DNA from: Jimgerdemannia flammicorona
Lineage: Eukaryota; Mucoromycota; Endogonomycetes; Endogonales; Endogonaceae
Direction: 5' to 3'
Assembly (NCBI GenBank): GCA_003990745.1
Contig: RBNI01002540.1
Location: 1-18,200 of the forward strand
Length of the DNA stretch: 18,200 nucleotides
How positions within the stretch are numbered: position 1 is the first letter of the stretch; each line of letters begins with the position of its first letter. The notes beneath the pieces are model-generated. The model worked only from the letters and a program-made list of their open reading frames with translations, ran no database searches and was not told the DNA's origin. A program made the position numbers and the translations under genes. This document shows, one piece after another, positions 17,524 through 18,200 of this stretch.

Positions 17524-17892
17524 ATGGCAGGCTATCTCAAGGCAGCTTTTGTCTGCAAAAGGCAAGGCAAATATATCAGAAAAAAGGTGAAGTACATGAC
17601 CACATAGACTGGCTGCCCCTTTGTAATCAGGCTCAACTATAGAGTATCTTCTAAAAGATTTACAATAATTCAAACAAATCTGAATCACAATTATGAGCCT
17701 GCTGTCAACCTCTCAACCAAGACTCTATCTGCTGCTAACACTGAGGGGAAAGTGATAATGCTGATAATGATGGAGATACCAACTGAGACTATAGAACCTA
17801 TAGTGGAAGATAAGAAGATGTTAGATGAACAAGAAGAGATGTGCAAAAGTATATATTCAAAATATGTAAAAGTATATACATATACATATTAA
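17524..17892 (+). pseudogene. FAR1/MULE-type zinc-finger DNA-binding fragment
   Basis: The frame runs from ATG 17524 to TAA 17890-17892 with one TAG (17605-17607). The protein shows the FAR1 (WRKY-GCM1-like) pattern: FVCKRQGKYIRKK, then TGCPFVIRLNY, then FTIIQTNLNHNYEP. The metal ligands fit C ... C ... H-x-H/Y, with HNY where HNH is usual (CAT or CAC to TAT). This domain forms the N-terminus of Mutator-like transposases and of related transcription factors. After it comes an acidic stretch, and the frame ends before any transposase core, so this is a fragment or the remaining gene lies outside. The TAG falls between the first Cys block and TGCP, probably a former Gln or Trp codon. Confidence 0.65.
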
Positions 17893-18200
17893 ATAGAAGT
17901 ATTTTATTTTTTGTATCTAATAAAATTTTGCCATTTGATGATATCACAGGTGAGCCAATGATCCAACAATTAGATATATTACTTTTTTGTAAATAACAGA
18001 GATTTATCTGAAATCCCCAGATAAGTCACATATGAAATCAACCTGGCTTTTTCCAAGAACTCTGTATTGCTCAAGAAAAGTAGCATACTAAACTATTGGG
18101 TCATCAAATGAGAGGTCTCTATTTTTGTGATATAGCTACTTATTATCTATAAAGACAGTTATATTCTTTTCTCCTTGAGTAATATAATACTACCTATAAC
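17893..18200. other. AT-rich DNA without a recognisable gene
   Basis: Short frames only; no repeat or motif seen. Confidence 0.55.

Noticed and set aside
1..18200. CRISPR array, rRNA, tRNA or intact host gene
   Set aside because: No regularly spaced repeats, no rRNA-like sequence, no cloverleaf that I could support, and no uninterrupted gene-sized frame.

Overview
The window looks like repeat-rich, AT-rich nuclear DNA from a filamentous fungus. It holds a Ty3/gypsy (Metaviridae) LTR retrotransposon, an APE-endonuclease LINE, inverted-repeat elements and a FAR1/MULE-type DNA-binding fragment, with no prokaryotic features and no intact host gene. I found only ten CpG dinucleotides in 18.2 kb, and every coding region carries nonsense or active-site changes of the CpG to TpG/CpA or CpA/TpG to TpA type. 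This points to heavy cytosine methylation and deamination, either RIP-like or by decay of 5-methylcytosine. I cannot fix the phylum from sequence alone.

Layout. 1-1650: AT-rich DNA with two degenerate open stretches (23-417 and 876-1250) and a small MITE-like repeat (720-826). 1655-9790: one complete but dead Ty3/gypsy element with LTRs of about 1.56 kb (1655-3218, 8226-9790), 4-bp target duplication TTAT, primer-binding site and polypurine tract. Its internal region reads nucleocapsid zinc knuckle, protease, a Cys/His-rich stretch, a dUTPase with all five motifs, reverse transcriptase, RNase H, integrase, and a C-terminal extension. The usual Gag capsid region is missing between the primer-binding site and the knuckle. 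Each LTR also carries a long reading frame (about 350 codons, 8244-9293 in the 3' LTR) lying in U3, upstream of the TATA box and poly(A) signal.

9795-10099: a short piece of pre-existing DNA. 10100-15860: a full-length-looking LINE with ORF1, then ORF2 (endonuclease, reverse transcriptase, C-terminal zinc-finger-like segment) and a 24-A tail. It appears to sit in an older minus-strand reading frame (16093 to 15861, continuing at 10099 to 10050), flanked by a decayed 11-bp target duplication. 15871-18200: AT-rich DNA with a 71-bp inverted-repeat hairpin, an inverted copy of the left MITE-like repeat, and a FAR1-type zinc-finger fragment (17524-17892).

The locus is nested. Removing the gypsy element and the LINE leaves about 2.8 kb between the two inverted 75-77 bp repeats (713-789 and 17308-17382), which may be the ends of an older DNA transposon. 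The most unusual points are the U3-encoded reading frame, the complete dUTPase between protease and RT, the Cys/His cluster before it, the missing capsid region, and the observation that all ten surviving CpGs lie in TCG on one strand or the other.
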